A DNA stretch of 64,000 nt from Fructobacillus americanaquae (GTDB lineage Bacteria > Bacillota > Bacilli > Lactobacillales > Lactobacillaceae), in the NCBI RefSeq assembly GCF_024029775.1, contig NZ_CP097122.1, positions 248,001 to 312,000 on the forward strand. Direction: 5' to 3'. The notes beneath the pieces were generated by a model that worked only from the letters and a program-made list of their open reading frames with translations, had not been told where the DNA came from and made no database searches. This document shows positions 7,939-16,931 of this stretch, piece by piece. A program made the translations under genes and the position numbers. How positions within the stretch are numbered: the stretch's first letter is position 1; every line of letters begins with the position of its first letter.

Positions 7939-8826
7939 TCAGGCACGCGGATGAAATTGGTCATAAACCTGACTCAACCGCTTTTTTGAAATATGGGTAT
8001 AGATTTGCGTGGTTGAAATATCGGCGTGCCCCAACAGCTCTTGGACAATTCGTAGGTCAGCGCCATTCTCCAGAATGTGGGTAGCAAAAGAATGGCGCAA
8101 CGTATGCGGCGAAACATCCTTTTTAATCCCAGCCCGATTCACTAATTTTTTAATTAACTGCCAAACACCCTGTCGAGATAAGGGCCGACCATGGTCATTA
8201 ACAAAGAGTGTCACTGTCCGCTGGTCTTTAACTAAGGTCGGACGAGCACTTTGTAAATACTGGTTAATCCAGTCAACCGCAACTTCGCCAATCGGTACAA
8301 TCCGTTCCTTATCACCTTTCCCAAGAGTTTGAATCAACCCTAAGTCCAAGTGGAGGTCTTCCAGTTTGAGATTAATCAATTCCGAAACACGCAAACCCGT
8401 AGCATACAAAACTTCAAGCAATGCTCGTGTTCTCAAACCCAAAGGGGTTAAAACATCCGGTGTCTCTAACAACAAATCAACCTCTTCTACCGACAAAACG
8501 GCTGGCAAGTGTTCTGCTTTCTTGGGGGGCTTAATATTTACCATTGGGTCATACTCAATCAAGCCCTCATTTTTCAAGTAAGCAAAGCATTTACGCAGCG
8601 AAGTAACCATTCGCGCCACCGTGGTATTCGCCCGCTTTTCCAACCGCAACTGATTTAAAAACGCCAGGACGACTTGGTGATCAACCTGGCGCCAAGTTTT
8701 CTGATTTTTCTTTAAAAAAAAACAAAAATTGGTTAAATCCTGACGATAAGCGGTAATCGTGTTTTTTGAAAGCCCACGATCGACTTGAACGTAATTCAAA
8801 TAGTCTTCCATCACGTCCGGTAACAT
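7939..8826 (-). CDS. xerD: Site-specific tyrosine recombinase XerD
   Basis: XerD resolves chromosome dimers at dif together with XerC or a partner. The N-terminal SAM-like domain (DYLNYVQVDRGLSKNTITAYRQDL) is followed by the catalytic domain with all residues in place: Arg in TGLRVSELINL, Lys in GKGDKERIVP, His-x-x-Arg in HTLRHSFATH, His in LLGHADISTTQIYTH, and the nucleophilic Tyr in that last block. The length of 295 residues is typical of the housekeeping enzyme, and the context with scpA/scpB argues against a phage integrase. The start ATG has AGAAGGA inside the end of cvfB. Confidence 0.94.
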   Translation of the reverse strand: MLPDVMEDYLNYVQVDRGLSKNTITAYRQDLTNFCFFLKKNQKTWRQVDHQVVLAFLNQLRLEKRANTTVARMVTSLRKCFAYLKNEGLIEYDPMVNIKPPKKAEHLPAVLSVEEVDLLLETPDVLTPLGLRTRALLEVLYATGLRVSELINLKLEDLHLDLGLIQTLGKGDKERIVPIGEVAVDWINQYLQSARPTLVKDQRTVTLFVNDHGRPLSRQGVWQLIKKLVNRAGIKKDVSPHTLRHSFATHILENGADLRIVQELLGHADISTTQIYTHISKKRLSQVYDQFHPRA

Positions 8827-8829
8827 TAG

Positions 8830-9714
8830 CTAATCCTTCTGGCCGGCCTCAGTCAACTGAATGCCGCCGTCAACCTGGCTAATCAGCCGTTCCTTGTACA
8901 AGCGACCCAAAGCTCGTTTGAACTGTGATTTTGAAAAACCAAATTGAGCTTTGAGTGCCGTTGGATCGGACTTATCGTTAAATGGCAAGAAGTGATCGGC
9001 CTTGCGTTGCAGCTGGATTAGCAAGAATGAAGCATCCTCATCCATCAACTTATAAGCCAGCGGCTTCAACGATAAGTTGACAATTCCTCGATCATTAACA
9101 CCCAAGACGCGGGCTGTCACAACCTCACCCAGGCGTGGTTCTTGTTCCCACTGTGAGCGATGAATGAAACCAAGTTGGTAATCATCAGTCAATACTAAAG
9201 TACCAACCAATTTGTTGCGGTAAACCGTGGCTTTCACCTGGTCACCCTTTTTAATGCCAGCACCAAGTTTTGCTTGGCGGGAAACCGATTGAATAATATC
9301 TTGTTGGGCTAATCCCCCCCACAACCGGCCCTTGTTATCTTCCTTAATGGCCAATAAAAGTCGGTCGCCTGTCTTAGGCCAAAGATCTTTAATTGTTGGC
9401 AAATCATCTAAAGAGACTACCAAATCTTTGTTGGGCAAACCAATGTTCACGAAAACCCCTAAATCATGGCGGGCATTAACAACTGTTCCCCATGCGTACT
9501 GGTCCTTTTGAACAGTAGGGATTGTCTTGGTAATCTGAAGACGGTGGCCTTCATTTTGGTAGGCAAAGCCGGTTACAAAACCGCCAACCTTCAAAGGCTT
9601 TTCCAGCTCACTCTTATCAATTTCATAGGTTACCCCATCGACTTGAGCAAAAAAGTATTGACTGTTTTCATCGGTCACTGATGCCTTAATGACTTGTCCT
9701 AAAGTTGTATCCAT
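8830..9714 (-). CDS. cvfB: CvfB-type S1 RNA-binding protein
   Basis: CvfB proteins bind RNA through S1-like domains and a C-terminal winged helix; in staphylococci they influence virulence gene expression. The 294 residues show S1-like segments near residues 70-130 (WGTVVNARHDLGVFVNIGLP), 150-215, and a C-terminal winged helix (FGFSKSQFKRALGRLYKERLI). The ATG has AAAAGGA upstream. It opens the operon cvfB-xerD-ribT-scpA-scpB-rluB with only 3 bases between its stop and xerD. No strong promoter is evident in the 134-base gap upstream. Confidence 0.85.
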   Translation of the reverse strand: MDTTLGQVIKASVTDENSQYFFAQVDGVTYEIDKSELEKPLKVGGFVTGFAYQNEGHRLQITKTIPTVQKDQYAWGTVVNARHDLGVFVNIGLPNKDLVVSLDDLPTIKDLWPKTGDRLLLAIKEDNKGRLWGGLAQQDIIQSVSRQAKLGAGIKKGDQVKATVYRNKLVGTLVLTDDYQLGFIHRSQWEQEPRLGEVVTARVLGVNDRGIVNLSLKPLAYKLMDEDASFLLIQLQRKADHFLPFNDKSDPTALKAQFGFSKSQFKRALGRLYKERLISQVDGGIQLTEAGQKD

Positions 9715-9848
9715 TCTTTATCCTTTTCATGCAAATAACCAGAAAAACTGGCTAAGAGTAGTAACTTTTATGTATGCAACCCGCTTAGTCACTTTAATCA
9801 TTCACGGCGTTGCTTTGTCCTTAACATTAGTAGTTTTAAAAACCAGTT

Positions 9849-10295
9849 TTACTTTGCCAAAGCAGTCTTTACCTGGTCAGCAACAAACTTGCCGTCTGCT
9901 CGACCCTTAGTTTGACTTGAAACAATTCCCATGACCTTACCCATATCGGCTGGACCAGTCGCCCCCGTCTTTTGGATGGTTTCTTGAACAATTTGCTTAA
10001 TTTCGTCTTCTGACAATTGTGCTGGCAAATATTTGGCCAAAACAGCCAATTCACCTTGGGTAGCCTCAGCTAAGTCAGCACGGTTACCAGCCTTAAATTC
10101 GGCAATTGAGTCTTTTCTTTGCTTCACTTCACGTGCTAAGACGGCCAATCCTTCTTCTTCTGTCAAGTCATGACCCAAATTAATCTGTTCGTTCATCACG
10201 GCTGACTTGATTTGGCGAACAACGGCAAGGGTTTGCTTGTCCTTAGCCTTCATTGCTTCTTTCATATCCGCTTGAACCTGTTCTAATAAGCTCAT
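9849..10295 (-). CDS. yqeY: GatB/YqeY domain protein
   Basis: YqeY is a small helical protein sharing the tail domain of the GatB amidotransferase subunit, thought to interact with tRNA or aminoacylation factors; its role is not settled. The 148 residues begin MSLLEQVQADMKEAMKAKDK and include the conserved LAREVKQRKDSIAEF and GKVMGIVSSQTKGRADGK. The ATG at 10295 has AAGGAG 7 bases upstream. It lies directly after rpsU as in Bacillus and its relatives, but a terminator separates the two. Confidence 0.93.
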   Translation of the reverse strand: MSLLEQVQADMKEAMKAKDKQTLAVVRQIKSAVMNEQINLGHDLTEEEGLAVLAREVKQRKDSIAEFKAGNRADLAEATQGELAVLAKYLPAQLSEDEIKQIVQETIQKTGATGPADMGKVMGIVSSQTKGRADGKFVADQVKTALAK

Positions 10296-10350
10296 CAATC
10301 TTCTCCTTAGTGTGAGATTACTACTTATCTAATAGTCTACCACGAGACCA

Positions 10351-10381
10351 AATAAAAAACGCCACCAAAGCGACGTTTTTT
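10351..10381 (-). terminator. Terminator after rpsU
   Basis: AAAACGTCGC and GTGGCGTTTT form a stem with a short TTTG loop (one mismatch and one wobble), followed by a T-run on the minus strand. It ends just before the yqeY leader. Confidence 0.75.
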
Positions 10382-10388
10382 GGCCGAA

Positions 10389-10577
10389 TTAACGGTTCTT
10401 CTTCTTCTTGTTGCGCTTACGTGCAGCTTCAGACTTCAACTTACGTTCAACTGAAGGCTTTACATAGAATTCGCGCTTGCGGTATTCTTGGAGAGTACCG
10501 TCCTTTGAAACACCACGCTTGAAGCGGCGCAATGCGTCATCCAAAGATTCGTTCTTACGTACAATAACCTTTGCCAT
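10389..10577 (-). CDS. rpsU: 30S ribosomal protein S21
   Basis: S21 is a small basic 30S protein involved in initiation. The 62 residues ([20 protein letters not shown] to RNKKKKNR) match the family throughout. The ATG at 10577 has AAGGAGGG upstream; an in-frame ATG eight codons earlier precedes this site and is not used. A promoter lies about 65 bases upstream. Confidence 0.97.
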   Translation of the reverse strand: MAKVIVRKNESLDDALRRFKRGVSKDGTLQEYRKREFYVKPSVERKLKSEAARKRNKKKKNR

Positions 10578-10642
10578 GTCGATCCCCCTCCTTCCTCGCA
10601 TTTTATTTCGTATGTTAAACGATATGCATTAAAGACTTATAT

Positions 10643-10671
10643 ATTATCTCAATTCTAAGAAAGAAAGTCAA
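10643..10671 (-). promoter_or_regulatory. rpsU promoter
   Basis: TTGACT, 17-base spacer, GATAAT on the minus strand, placing the start of transcription about 55 bases ahead of the S21 start codon. Confidence 0.75.
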
Positions 10672-10877
10672 CTAATTTTTATAATAAAAAAGTAGGACTT
10701 CGCTGCGGTAAAAAAGACCCCAGCAGCACCAGGTGTTAACTGTAATCTGATTACCAAAACAGTTGTTACTTTTAAAGATAACCGTTAACAGGTCTTTCGA
10801 ACAATCCGTTTTCCGTGACTGACAGAGCTGATTTTGAAAACACTTAACCGCATTTTCGAGCACCTTTTCCAAAGGAC

Positions 10878-12091
10878 TTAGCTGCCAGCACCTAAGCCCC
10901 TCTTTCGTTGCCACCACATCAACAAAGCAATTACACGCAGCAAAATAAAACTCGACTCGCCATACAGACGAATACCCCCATCTAGAACTGATTTTGACCC
11001 AATGCCATTCAAGGCAGACACGATGGCTGGCGCCAAAGCAGTGCTGGCATTACAACCAACCAGTAAGATTGAATTGGCCAAACCCATCATCTCTGATGAA
11101 ACTCGATTAGCAATGGTATCAAATAGATATGTCCCTGCCATTGAATACGCCAATCCAACCACAATCACGGACAAGGTTAATGTTGGTAAGCTATGGGCGG
11201 CATTAAAAAAAGATAGCACCCACAGCCATAAAGAAAAGTTCGCCCAAAAAAATATAACGACGTAAAAAGTGAAAAAAAGACCAAAAAGAAAGCCAATCAC
11301 CATCGACGTCAGTGTATAAACCGTAATGATTAGTGAATCCGTCATGCTGCCACCTAGGTGGTGAGCCAAAACAAAGTAGGGTGTATAAACATTAACAATC
11401 GAGACCCCAATCATTAATAAACCACAATAGAGAGTAGAACCAGTAATTACCAGCAGGTATTTCAAATGTTTTCGCTGACTAAACTGGACAGAATCACCTT
11501 TAGCTGACTGCGGCTGTGATCGATACTCAGGCACCATTCGAATAAAGCCCCAATCGACAATGAATAGCAAGGCATAAGCCAAAAAAGAAGCCCGCCAGGA
11601 AATGGCTAGTAAAGCACCCACGCTCAAATTGACCAAAGAGAGGCCAATCGTTTCAAAGGCAGACCGATTGCCCAACATCTGAGGCTGGTCAGCACCTTCA
11701 TAAACAAAATCTACCAGTGTAATTGCCAACGAATTAACCAGGCCAATCCCAACTCCAAACAGCAACCGAGTTAAAAAATCAACCAAAAATTTGTTAAAAC
11801 GCTGGGCAAAATCCCAGTAATTGCCATCAACATGATACCCGTACTAATCACTTTTTTAATACCAAAGCGGTTAGCTAACTGGCCAGAAAACACAAACATC
11901 AAAAGCACTGGCACCTGGGGAATGGTCGCCAAAAAATTAATTAAGGTGGCAGGATAAGCGGGAAAGGCTTTTTGTAAGGCCGGCAAAGCCGGCATAATCG
12001 CACTACCTGTTGTAATACTAAGTGAGACTGCTAAAATCCAAAACCGGTGACTTCGGGTATTTGGGTCCCAGCGACTTTGCGTGTTTGTCAT
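10878..12091 (-). pseudogene. MFS transporter split by a frameshift
   Basis: Two frames together encode one major facilitator pump of the 12-helix multidrug type. The N-terminal part (12091 to 11771) has helices 1-3 and the helix 2-3 loop GQLANRFGIKKVI. The C-terminal part (from 11786 down to 10878) resumes with TRLLFGVGIGLVNSLAI, the normal helix 4 signature. The break lies in a run of six T (GATTTTTTAAC): one extra T would join WLIF to LTRLLFG in frame. The C-terminal end looks normal (RVIALLMWWQRKR). It may be a pseudogene, a phase-variable gene or a sequencing error in a homopolymer. It is downstream of a YczE-type gene and separated by a terminator. Confidence 0.8.
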
Positions 12092-12143
12092 TGATTCTCT
12101 TCTTTCTATTTTATCTTCCTGATCTCCTTATATACCTTTTTTC

Positions 12144-12172
12144 ATTGTACCGCTTTTCATCAAGAGTGACAC
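12144..12172 (-). promoter_or_regulatory. Possible promoter of the MFS gene
   Basis: GTGTCA, 17-base spacer, TACAAT on the minus strand, about 50 bases ahead of the MFS start. The -35 is a weak match, so this is tentative. Confidence 0.35.
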
Positions 12173-12187
12173 AGCGTTCAGCAACAT

Positions 12188-12222
12188 TAAAAAAAGGACT
12201 GATTACTGTCTCTGAACAGTCT
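12188..12222 (-). terminator. Terminator between the YczE-type gene and the MFS gene
   Basis: Minus-strand arms GACTG and CAGTC enclose an inner ACTGT/ACAGT pairing and are followed by seven T. Confidence 0.7.
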
Positions 12223-12255
12223 AATTTATAATACAAAATAACCGTGGAAACCTAC

Positions 12256-12909
12256 TTATAATGGCGCATTTAACCGAAAAAAAGGAAAAACCCGTTTGTT
12301 AAAATAAGAAATTAGTGGTCCATTACAAGCCAGAGAAAAGAGTGTTCCAGCTTGCACACCAACAACAGTGTGCAAATGAAATGCCGTTGCCCCAATTAAA
12401 ATCACCGGTGGCACAAAGGCCACCAGCTGCGCCCAGGTAAAATGATGATGAAAAAAACGCCTTGTCAGTAACGTCGTGAATGAATCAGTCGGGTACATCC
12501 ATAAATTCGCCCGTTGATAAAAAGAAGTTCCCAAGCAAACAACGATAATACCCACAATGGCCAAAAGAATACGTAACCATAAATTTGTTGGTACCATCAA
12601 ATTTTTTGACAACATCTTAACAAAAAAATAGATTAACTGGCTAAAAAGCAAAACAAACAGCAGCTCACCACCAGCCGTCAGCCAAGAGCAATGTTCTGAT
12701 AAAAGCAGGTTAATGCCAATCACGATTAAACCAATTGTCGTCAAGATCAGCGAAATCCCCGCCCCGCTCCACTGCGCCAACCCTAATGCCGCTGCAGTCC
12801 ATAAGCCATTGCCGGCAGTTGAAATAATTGATAGTGCGTTGCCAAAGGCCACCAGTACCAAGCCTAATAAAAAGAACATTAACCGCGTTCGAATATGATT
12901 ATTTTCCAA
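12256..12909 (-). CDS. YczE/YitT-type integral membrane protein
   Basis: The 217 residues carry about five hydrophobic helices and the family features FGNALSIISTAGNGLWTAAALGLA near the N-terminus and VVGVQAGTLFSLACNGPLI near the C-terminus. These match the YczE-like membrane proteins of Firmicutes, for which no transport substrate is established. The start is probably TTG at 12909, with GGGAG 7 bases upstream; a GTG at 12933 sits inside the operator sequence. The gene follows marR and carries its own copy of the same palindromic operator (12933-12950), so it is the likely target of the MarR protein. Confidence 0.7.
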   Translation of the reverse strand: MENNHIRTRLMFFLLGLVLVAFGNALSIISTAGNGLWTAAALGLAQWSGAGISLILTTIGLIVIGINLLLSEHCSWLTAGGELLFVLLFSQLIYFFVKMLSKNLMVPTNLWLRILLAIVGIIVVCLGTSFYQRANLWMYPTDSFTTLLTRRFFHHHFTWAQLVAFVPPVILIGATAFHLHTVVGVQAGTLFSLACNGPLISYFNKRVFPFFRLNAPL

Positions 12910-12932
12910 AAAAAATCTCCCTTTTATTCTCA

Positions 12933-12950
12933 CAGTTGCATTTGCAACTG
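12933..12950. promoter_or_regulatory. Putative MarR operator 2 (before the YczE-type gene)
   Basis: An 18-base palindrome CAGTTGCA-TT-TGCAACTG lies about 24 bases upstream of the likely start of the membrane-protein gene. Its core GTTGCA-NN-TGCAAC equals that of the palindrome upstream of marR. The sharing of a site between the regulator and its neighbour is seen directly; binding is inferred. Confidence 0.7.
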
Positions 12951-12957
12951 TATCTGG

Positions 12958-12983
12958 TAAAATAAAGCACAGCTTAACTGTGC
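12958..12983 (-). terminator. Terminator over the marR stop codon
   Basis: GCACAG-TTAAG-CTGTGC followed by TTTATTTT. The marR TAA stop lies in the loop. Confidence 0.7.
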
Positions 12984-13384
12984 AAAATTTTGTTGAGTAT
13001 TTTGTTCAAATTTGTTAATTCAGATGCAGACAAAGTTGCCAACCGCTTCTTGATATATTGTCGCTCTAGTTGGGCTAGGACCTCGTAACAGTCACGTGCC
13101 TTTTGCGTTGGATAAAGTTGCTTATAATTTTTATTTTGAACAGCCGTAACCTTATCGATATAGCCCTGGTTATCCAATTTTTTCAAGGACCGACTAAGCG
13201 TCGTTTTATCAACCTGGATTAATTCTGCCAAATCAGACTGAGTCAGGCCTTCATGTTCCACAATGCGAATCAAATATAAAAACAGATTATTTTCTAATTG
13301 ATACTGACTAGCGGCCTGGTTCATCTCTTTGGTTGCCCGTCGCGCAATCGACCCCATTTGACGAAACACCTCTAACTCAATCAC
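12974..13384 (-). CDS. MarR-family transcriptional regulator
   Basis: MarR proteins are winged-helix dimers that release DNA on binding small ligands, usually controlling efflux or stress genes. The 136 residues contain the recognition region GLTQSDLAELIQVDKTTLSRSLKKLDNQGYI and flanking dimer helices. The start is GTG at 13384, with AAAGGAGG 7 bases upstream; the longer frame upstream lacks a site. A perfect palindrome 27 bases upstream and a matching one before the next gene indicate autoregulation and control of the YczE-type gene. It is divergent from a GNAT gene that shares the intergenic region. Confidence 0.9.
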   Translation of the reverse strand: MIELEVFRQMGSIARRATKEMNQAASQYQLENNLFLYLIRIVEHEGLTQSDLAELIQVDKTTLSRSLKKLDNQGYIDKVTAVQNKNYKQLYPTQKARDCYEVLAQLERQYIKKRLATLSASELTNLNKILNKILHS

Positions 13385-13410
13385 AGATAAGCCTCCTTTT
13401 ACACGCAGCA

Positions 13411-13424
13411 GTTGCATATGCAAC
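13411..13424. promoter_or_regulatory. Putative MarR operator 1 (marR / GNAT intergenic)
   Basis: A perfect 14-base palindrome, GTTGCATATGCAAC, lies between the divergent marR and GNAT genes, 27 bases from the marR GTG and 28 bases from the GNAT ATG. It shares the GTTGCA half-sites of the palindrome at 12933-12950. Confidence 0.75.
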
Positions 13425-13451
13425 ATTATTATACAGGAAAAAAGAAAGAAG

Positions 13452-13901
13452 ATGAAACCAATGTGGCAAAAAAAGACAATAGACAACCTCACTGCCAATG
13501 AATTCTATCAGATACTCAAACTGCGTATCGATACCTTCGTTGTCGAGCAAAACCGCATCTACCATGAACTAGACGATAACGATACAAAAGCCATTCATAT
13601 TTTTTACCAAGAAGACGAAAAAAGTCCCGTCCTCGCCTATGCCCGTGTTTTTCAAAATGGCAAAGACATTACCTTTGGCCGTGTCGTTACGAGGCCAGAG
13701 GCCCGTGGTACTGGCCTTGGTAACCAGTTAATGACTCAAATTTTGGCTATTTGCCAGGAAAATTGGCCGACGCAAGCCATTGAAATTGAATCACAAAAAC
13801 AGGTTGTTGGTTTTTATGAGAAATTTGGCTTTACGTCGATCGGCCAACCCTTTACTTTTGAGGGGACGCCTCACGTCACGATGCGTCATGAAGTAAAGTA
13901 A
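13452..13901 (+). CDS. ElaA-type GNAT acetyltransferase
   Basis: A 149-residue GNAT-fold enzyme that would transfer an acetyl group from acetyl-CoA to an unknown substrate. The ElaA subfamily signature is visible: LTANEFYQILKLRIDTFVVEQ, VLAYARVF, GRVVTRPEARGTGLGNQLM (acetyl-CoA loop R-x-x-G-x-G) and FYEKFGFTSIGQPF. The ATG at 13452 has only a weak AGAAAG upstream; another ATG three codons later is possible. It diverges from marR across the palindromic operator, so it may be co-regulated. A strong bidirectional terminator follows. Confidence 0.88.
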   Translation: MKPMWQKKTIDNLTANEFYQILKLRIDTFVVEQNRIYHELDDNDTKAIHIFYQEDEKSPVLAYARVFQNGKDITFGRVVTRPEARGTGLGNQLMTQILAICQENWPTQAIEIESQKQVVGFYEKFGFTSIGQPFTFEGTPHVTMRHEVK

Positions 13902-13992
13902 AAAATTTACTTTCAGAAAACGATTTTGACTTCACAGTTTTTTTGGAGCTAATTTTAAATCTAGGCTTTTCCGGGGCTGATTTATTGACCAA

Positions 13993-14028
13993 AAAAGCGT
14001 CTCGATTGAGAACAATCGAGACGCTTTT
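13993..14028. terminator. Bidirectional terminator between GNAT and yitT genes
   Basis: A perfect 16-bp hairpin with arms AAAAGCGTCTCGATTG / CAATCGAGACGCTTTT and an AGAA loop. The A/T flanks let it serve both converging genes. Confidence 0.9.
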
Positions 14029-14043
14029 GCTTTGTTTAACTTT

Positions 14044-14910
14044 TTAAGGTTCCGGTTCGTAGAAGCGACCACCCGTATGCTCAACCTTTGACTCTGAGTA
14101 AAAGGCATTTGGATCAACTTCCTTGATGGCGTACCGCAATTCCGGTAATTCATGTTGCGTTACCACTGTTAGCAGAATTGATCGGTCACGGCCGGTATAA
14201 CCGCCGTGAGCTGAATCAATGATTGTTACCCCACGACGCATCTTGTTTTGAATTGTGTCCGTCATTTCTTCCGGCTTATTCGTCACAATCATTTCTTGAA
14301 TTTGTTGCTGGTGAGTATAGAAAAGATCGATAAAGTGGGACGAAACAACCACACCGATAATGGAATAAAGGGCGTATTGCCAACCATAGGTCAAGCCAGC
14401 ACCAACCATAATCAAGGCATTGAAGGCTAGGTTAACTGAGCCAACCTTCATTCGGAATTGATGTTTCAATTCCATTCCAATGATATCCAGCCCACCGGTA
14501 CCAACACCACACCGCAAGGCGGTTCCAACGGCCATTCCATTGATACCACCACCAAAGATGGCATTAATCAAAGGATCAGGCGTCAACACTGTTTTTGTCG
14601 CAAACAATGGCACAAAAGCTGCCGAGAGTAACACAGCCATCGCCGTAAAGACGGCGAAGCGTTTCGACAAGGTAAACCAAGCCAATAGCAAAAGTGGCAT
14701 GTTCACCAAGGCAATCGCCCAGGCAACATTAATTTTTCCGCCGGTTAACGTGTCAACTAATTGGGCTAACCCGGTAAAGCCAGACGAATAGACATGTCCA
14801 GGCAGCCAAAAATAGTTCAGCGCCAGCGACAGCATAATTGCATAAAAGAGTGCTCCAACAACTTGATGGAGGTAGTAGTGATCGAGATTTTTTCCTATTT
14901 TCCGTATCAT
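14044..14910 (-). CDS. YitT family membrane protein
   Basis: The 288 residues have about five membrane helices (residues 15-200), with FWLPGHVYSSGFTGLAQLVD and GGGINGMAVGTALRCGVGTGGLDIIG as family motifs. A C-terminal cytosolic DUF2179 domain follows (MRRGVTIIDSAHGGYTGRDRSILLTVV to SKVEHTGGRF). The family is widespread in Firmicutes without a firmly known function. The ATG at 14910 has no clear Shine-Dalgarno. Its roughly 110-base leader is rich in complementary segments and could be regulatory. Confidence 0.85.
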   Translation of the reverse strand: MIRKIGKNLDHYYLHQVVGALFYAIMLSLALNYFWLPGHVYSSGFTGLAQLVDTLTGGKINVAWAIALVNMPLLLLAWFTLSKRFAVFTAMAVLLSAAFVPLFATKTVLTPDPLINAIFGGGINGMAVGTALRCGVGTGGLDIIGMELKHQFRMKVGSVNLAFNALIMVGAGLTYGWQYALYSIIGVVVSSHFIDLFYTHQQQIQEMIVTNKPEEMTDTIQNKMRRGVTIIDSAHGGYTGRDRSILLTVVTQHELPELRYAIKEVDPNAFYSESKVEHTGGRFYEPEP

Positions 14911-15050
14911 TGTTTTTTGCTAGGTTAACTAAGGACGGTCCGACCAATCCTTAATCCCTAACCCTTTTGACCAACTTAAAAGCCTGGTCCGTAGCCTAAC
15001 GACGCAAATCCGCCGTTCGATACATATATTTTAACAAGATTAGAAAATAT
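14911..15050 (-). other. Structured leader upstream of yitT gene, type unknown
   Basis: Between the aspS terminator and the YitT start the minus strand holds several complementary stretches. AAGGATTGGTC pairs with GGACCGTCCTT (14930-14953), flanked by GGTTAGG/TTAACC; an upstream ACGGACC could pair with the same GGTC segment. I cannot match it to a known riboswitch. No gene is present. Confidence 0.4.
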
Positions 15051-15098
15051 TTGAAGAGCAATTTTATAAAAAATAGATAATTTTAATTAAAAAAACAG

Positions 15099-15132
15099 TA
15101 AAAAACGTTATCAAATCAAGTTTGATAACGTC
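15099..15132 (-). terminator. Terminator after aspS
   Basis: ACGTTATCAAA / TTTGATAACGT with a five-base loop and a T-run on the minus strand. Confidence 0.9.
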
Positions 15133-15143
15133 TTGTTAAGTTT

Positions 15144-16928
15144 TTACTTATTTTCAGCAGCAGTCGGTACTTCCAAACCGAGTTCAAGCAATTGCGCACC
15201 AGCAACTGGTGTTGGTGCTTTTGTCATTGGCTCCGTTGCCTTTGAGTTCTTCGGGAAGGCAATTACTTCACGGATGTTATCTTGGCCAGCCAAGAGCATT
15301 GCCAAGCGGTCCAAACCAAGTGCAATCCCGCCCATTGGTGGGAACCCGTATTCCATTCCTTCAAGCAAGAAACCAAAGGCTTTATTGGCCGATTCCTTGG
15401 TAAAACCAAGCGCCTTGAGCATCTTTTCTTGAATATCCGTTCGGTGAATACGAATTGAGCCAGAACCCAATTCGTAACCGTTCAAGACCAAGTCATAGGA
15501 CTGAGCGTGGGCCCTGTGTGGGTCTTCGCCTTCGTCTAAGTAATGCAAGTCTTCTTCGTTTGGCATCGTAAATGGATGGTGAGCAGCAATCCAACGGTCA
15601 AAGTCTTCTGAATATTCAAACAAAGGCCAGTCCACAATCCAGGCAAAACGCCAAGGATTTTCTTGGTCAACCAAGGCCAAATCAGCTGCTGTTTGGCGAC
15701 GCAAGTAATCCAATGACGCAGCCACAACATCAGTACGACCAGCACCGAAGAGCAAAAGGTCTCCTGATTTGGCACCACTAGCCCCCACAATGGCTTCACC
15801 AGCTTCATCTGCAAAGAACTTAGCAATTGGGCCATTCAAGCCATCATCAGTCACCTTCATCCAGGCCAAGCCCTTTGCACCGAAACGTTCAATATACTGG
15901 CCCAACTTATCGAGGTCCTTACGAGAATAGTGATCTGCCCCACCAGGAACAGCAATGGCTTTGACGACACCACCGCCCTTGACAGCATTCGCAAAGACAC
16001 CAAAATCAGAATCCTTGACCGTTTCTGACAATTCTTTTATTTCATAGGCAATTCGTAAGTCCGGCTTGTCAGTACCAAAACGATCCATTGATTCCTGCCA
16101 TGTCAAACGCGTAATGTCCTCAACCTTTAAATCGAAGTTTACCACGTCCTTCATGATTTGCTGAACCCAACGACCAACCAGTTCTTGAATTTCGGCAGCT
16201 GACATAAAGGAAGTTTCCATATCCAACTGCGTAAATTCAGGTTGTCGATCGCCACGTAAGTCTTCGTCTCGGAAACAACGGGCAATTTGGAAATAGCGAT
16301 CGAAGCCGGCCCCCATCAAAAGTTGCTTAAATAGCTGAGGTGACTGTGGTAAGGCATAGAATGAACCAGGATAAATCCGCGAAGGAACCAAGTAATCACG
16401 AGCACCTTCGGGCGTTGACTTAGCCAAATATGGCGTTTCAATATTAATAAAGTCGTTGTGGTCCATAAAATGGGTGGCAGAAGCCATGATTTTTGACCGA
16501 ACACGCAAGTTTTTTTGCATTTCTGGACGGCGTAAGTCCAAGTAGCGGTACTGGAGTTTCAACTCTTCTCCAGCGTTCACGCCATCCTCAATATCAAAGA
16601 CCGGCGTCTTGGCTTCTGCCAAAATTTCGGCCTTGGTTACCTTAACTTCAATGCCACCAGACTTAATCTTCTTATTTTCCTGACATTCCGCACGGGCAAC
16701 AACTTCACCCTCAATAGCCAAAACATATTCGTTCCGGACACCTTGAGCGACATCAAGGGCTGCCTGGTTAGCAGCAGAAAAAGTTAACTGAACAATCCCC
16801 TCACGGTCACGTAAGTCAATAAAGACTAGGTCACCAAAGTTACGACGCTTTTGTACCCAACCGGCCAACATCACCGTTTGGCCAATATATTGCTCATCAA
16901 CTAAACCAGCATAAGTCGTTCGTTTCAT
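15144..16928 (-). CDS. aspS: Aspartyl-tRNA synthetase
   Basis: AspRS charges tRNA-Asp. The 594 residues contain the N-terminal OB-fold anticodon domain ([20 protein letters not shown]), class II motif 2 ([20 protein letters not shown]), the bacterial GAD insertion domain (about residues 280-420), and motif 3 ([15 protein letters not shown]). The ATG has AGGAGGAA upstream. It begins three bases after the hisS stop, so both are made from one T-box-controlled mRNA. The family includes discriminating and non-discriminating forms, which I cannot separate here. Confidence 0.97.
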   Translation of the reverse strand: MKRTTYAGLVDEQYIGQTVMLAGWVQKRRNFGDLVFIDLRDREGIVQLTFSAANQAALDVAQGVRNEYVLAIEGEVVARAECQENKKIKSGGIEVKVTKAEILAEAKTPVFDIEDGVNAGEELKLQYRYLDLRRPEMQKNLRVRSKIMASATHFMDHNDFINIETPYLAKSTPEGARDYLVPSRIYPGSFYALPQSPQLFKQLLMGAGFDRYFQIARCFRDEDLRGDRQPEFTQLDMETSFMSAAEIQELVGRWVQQIMKDVVNFDLKVEDITRLTWQESMDRFGTDKPDLRIAYEIKELSETVKDSDFGVFANAVKGGGVVKAIAVPGGADHYSRKDLDKLGQYIERFGAKGLAWMKVTDDGLNGPIAKFFADEAGEAIVGASGAKSGDLLLFGAGRTDVVAASLDYLRRQTAADLALVDQENPWRFAWIVDWPLFEYSEDFDRWIAAHHPFTMPNEEDLHYLDEGEDPHRAHAQSYDLVLNGYELGSGSIRIHRTDIQEKMLKALGFTKESANKAFGFLLEGMEYGFPPMGGIALGLDRLAMLLAGQDNIREVIAFPKNSKATEPMTKAPTPVAGAQLLELGLEVPTAAENK

Positions 16929-16931
16929 TTT

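Noticed and set aside
7939-8826. Phage-type integrase
   Set aside because: The tyrosine recombinase has housekeeping XerD length and sits in the conserved cvfB-scpAB context, with no attachment repeats or phage genes nearby.
10672-10917. 81-codon minus-strand frame between rpsU and the MFS remnant
   Set aside because: It overlaps the 3' end of the MFS gene and the rpsU promoter side, is Cys-rich and irregular, and lacks a ribosome binding site.
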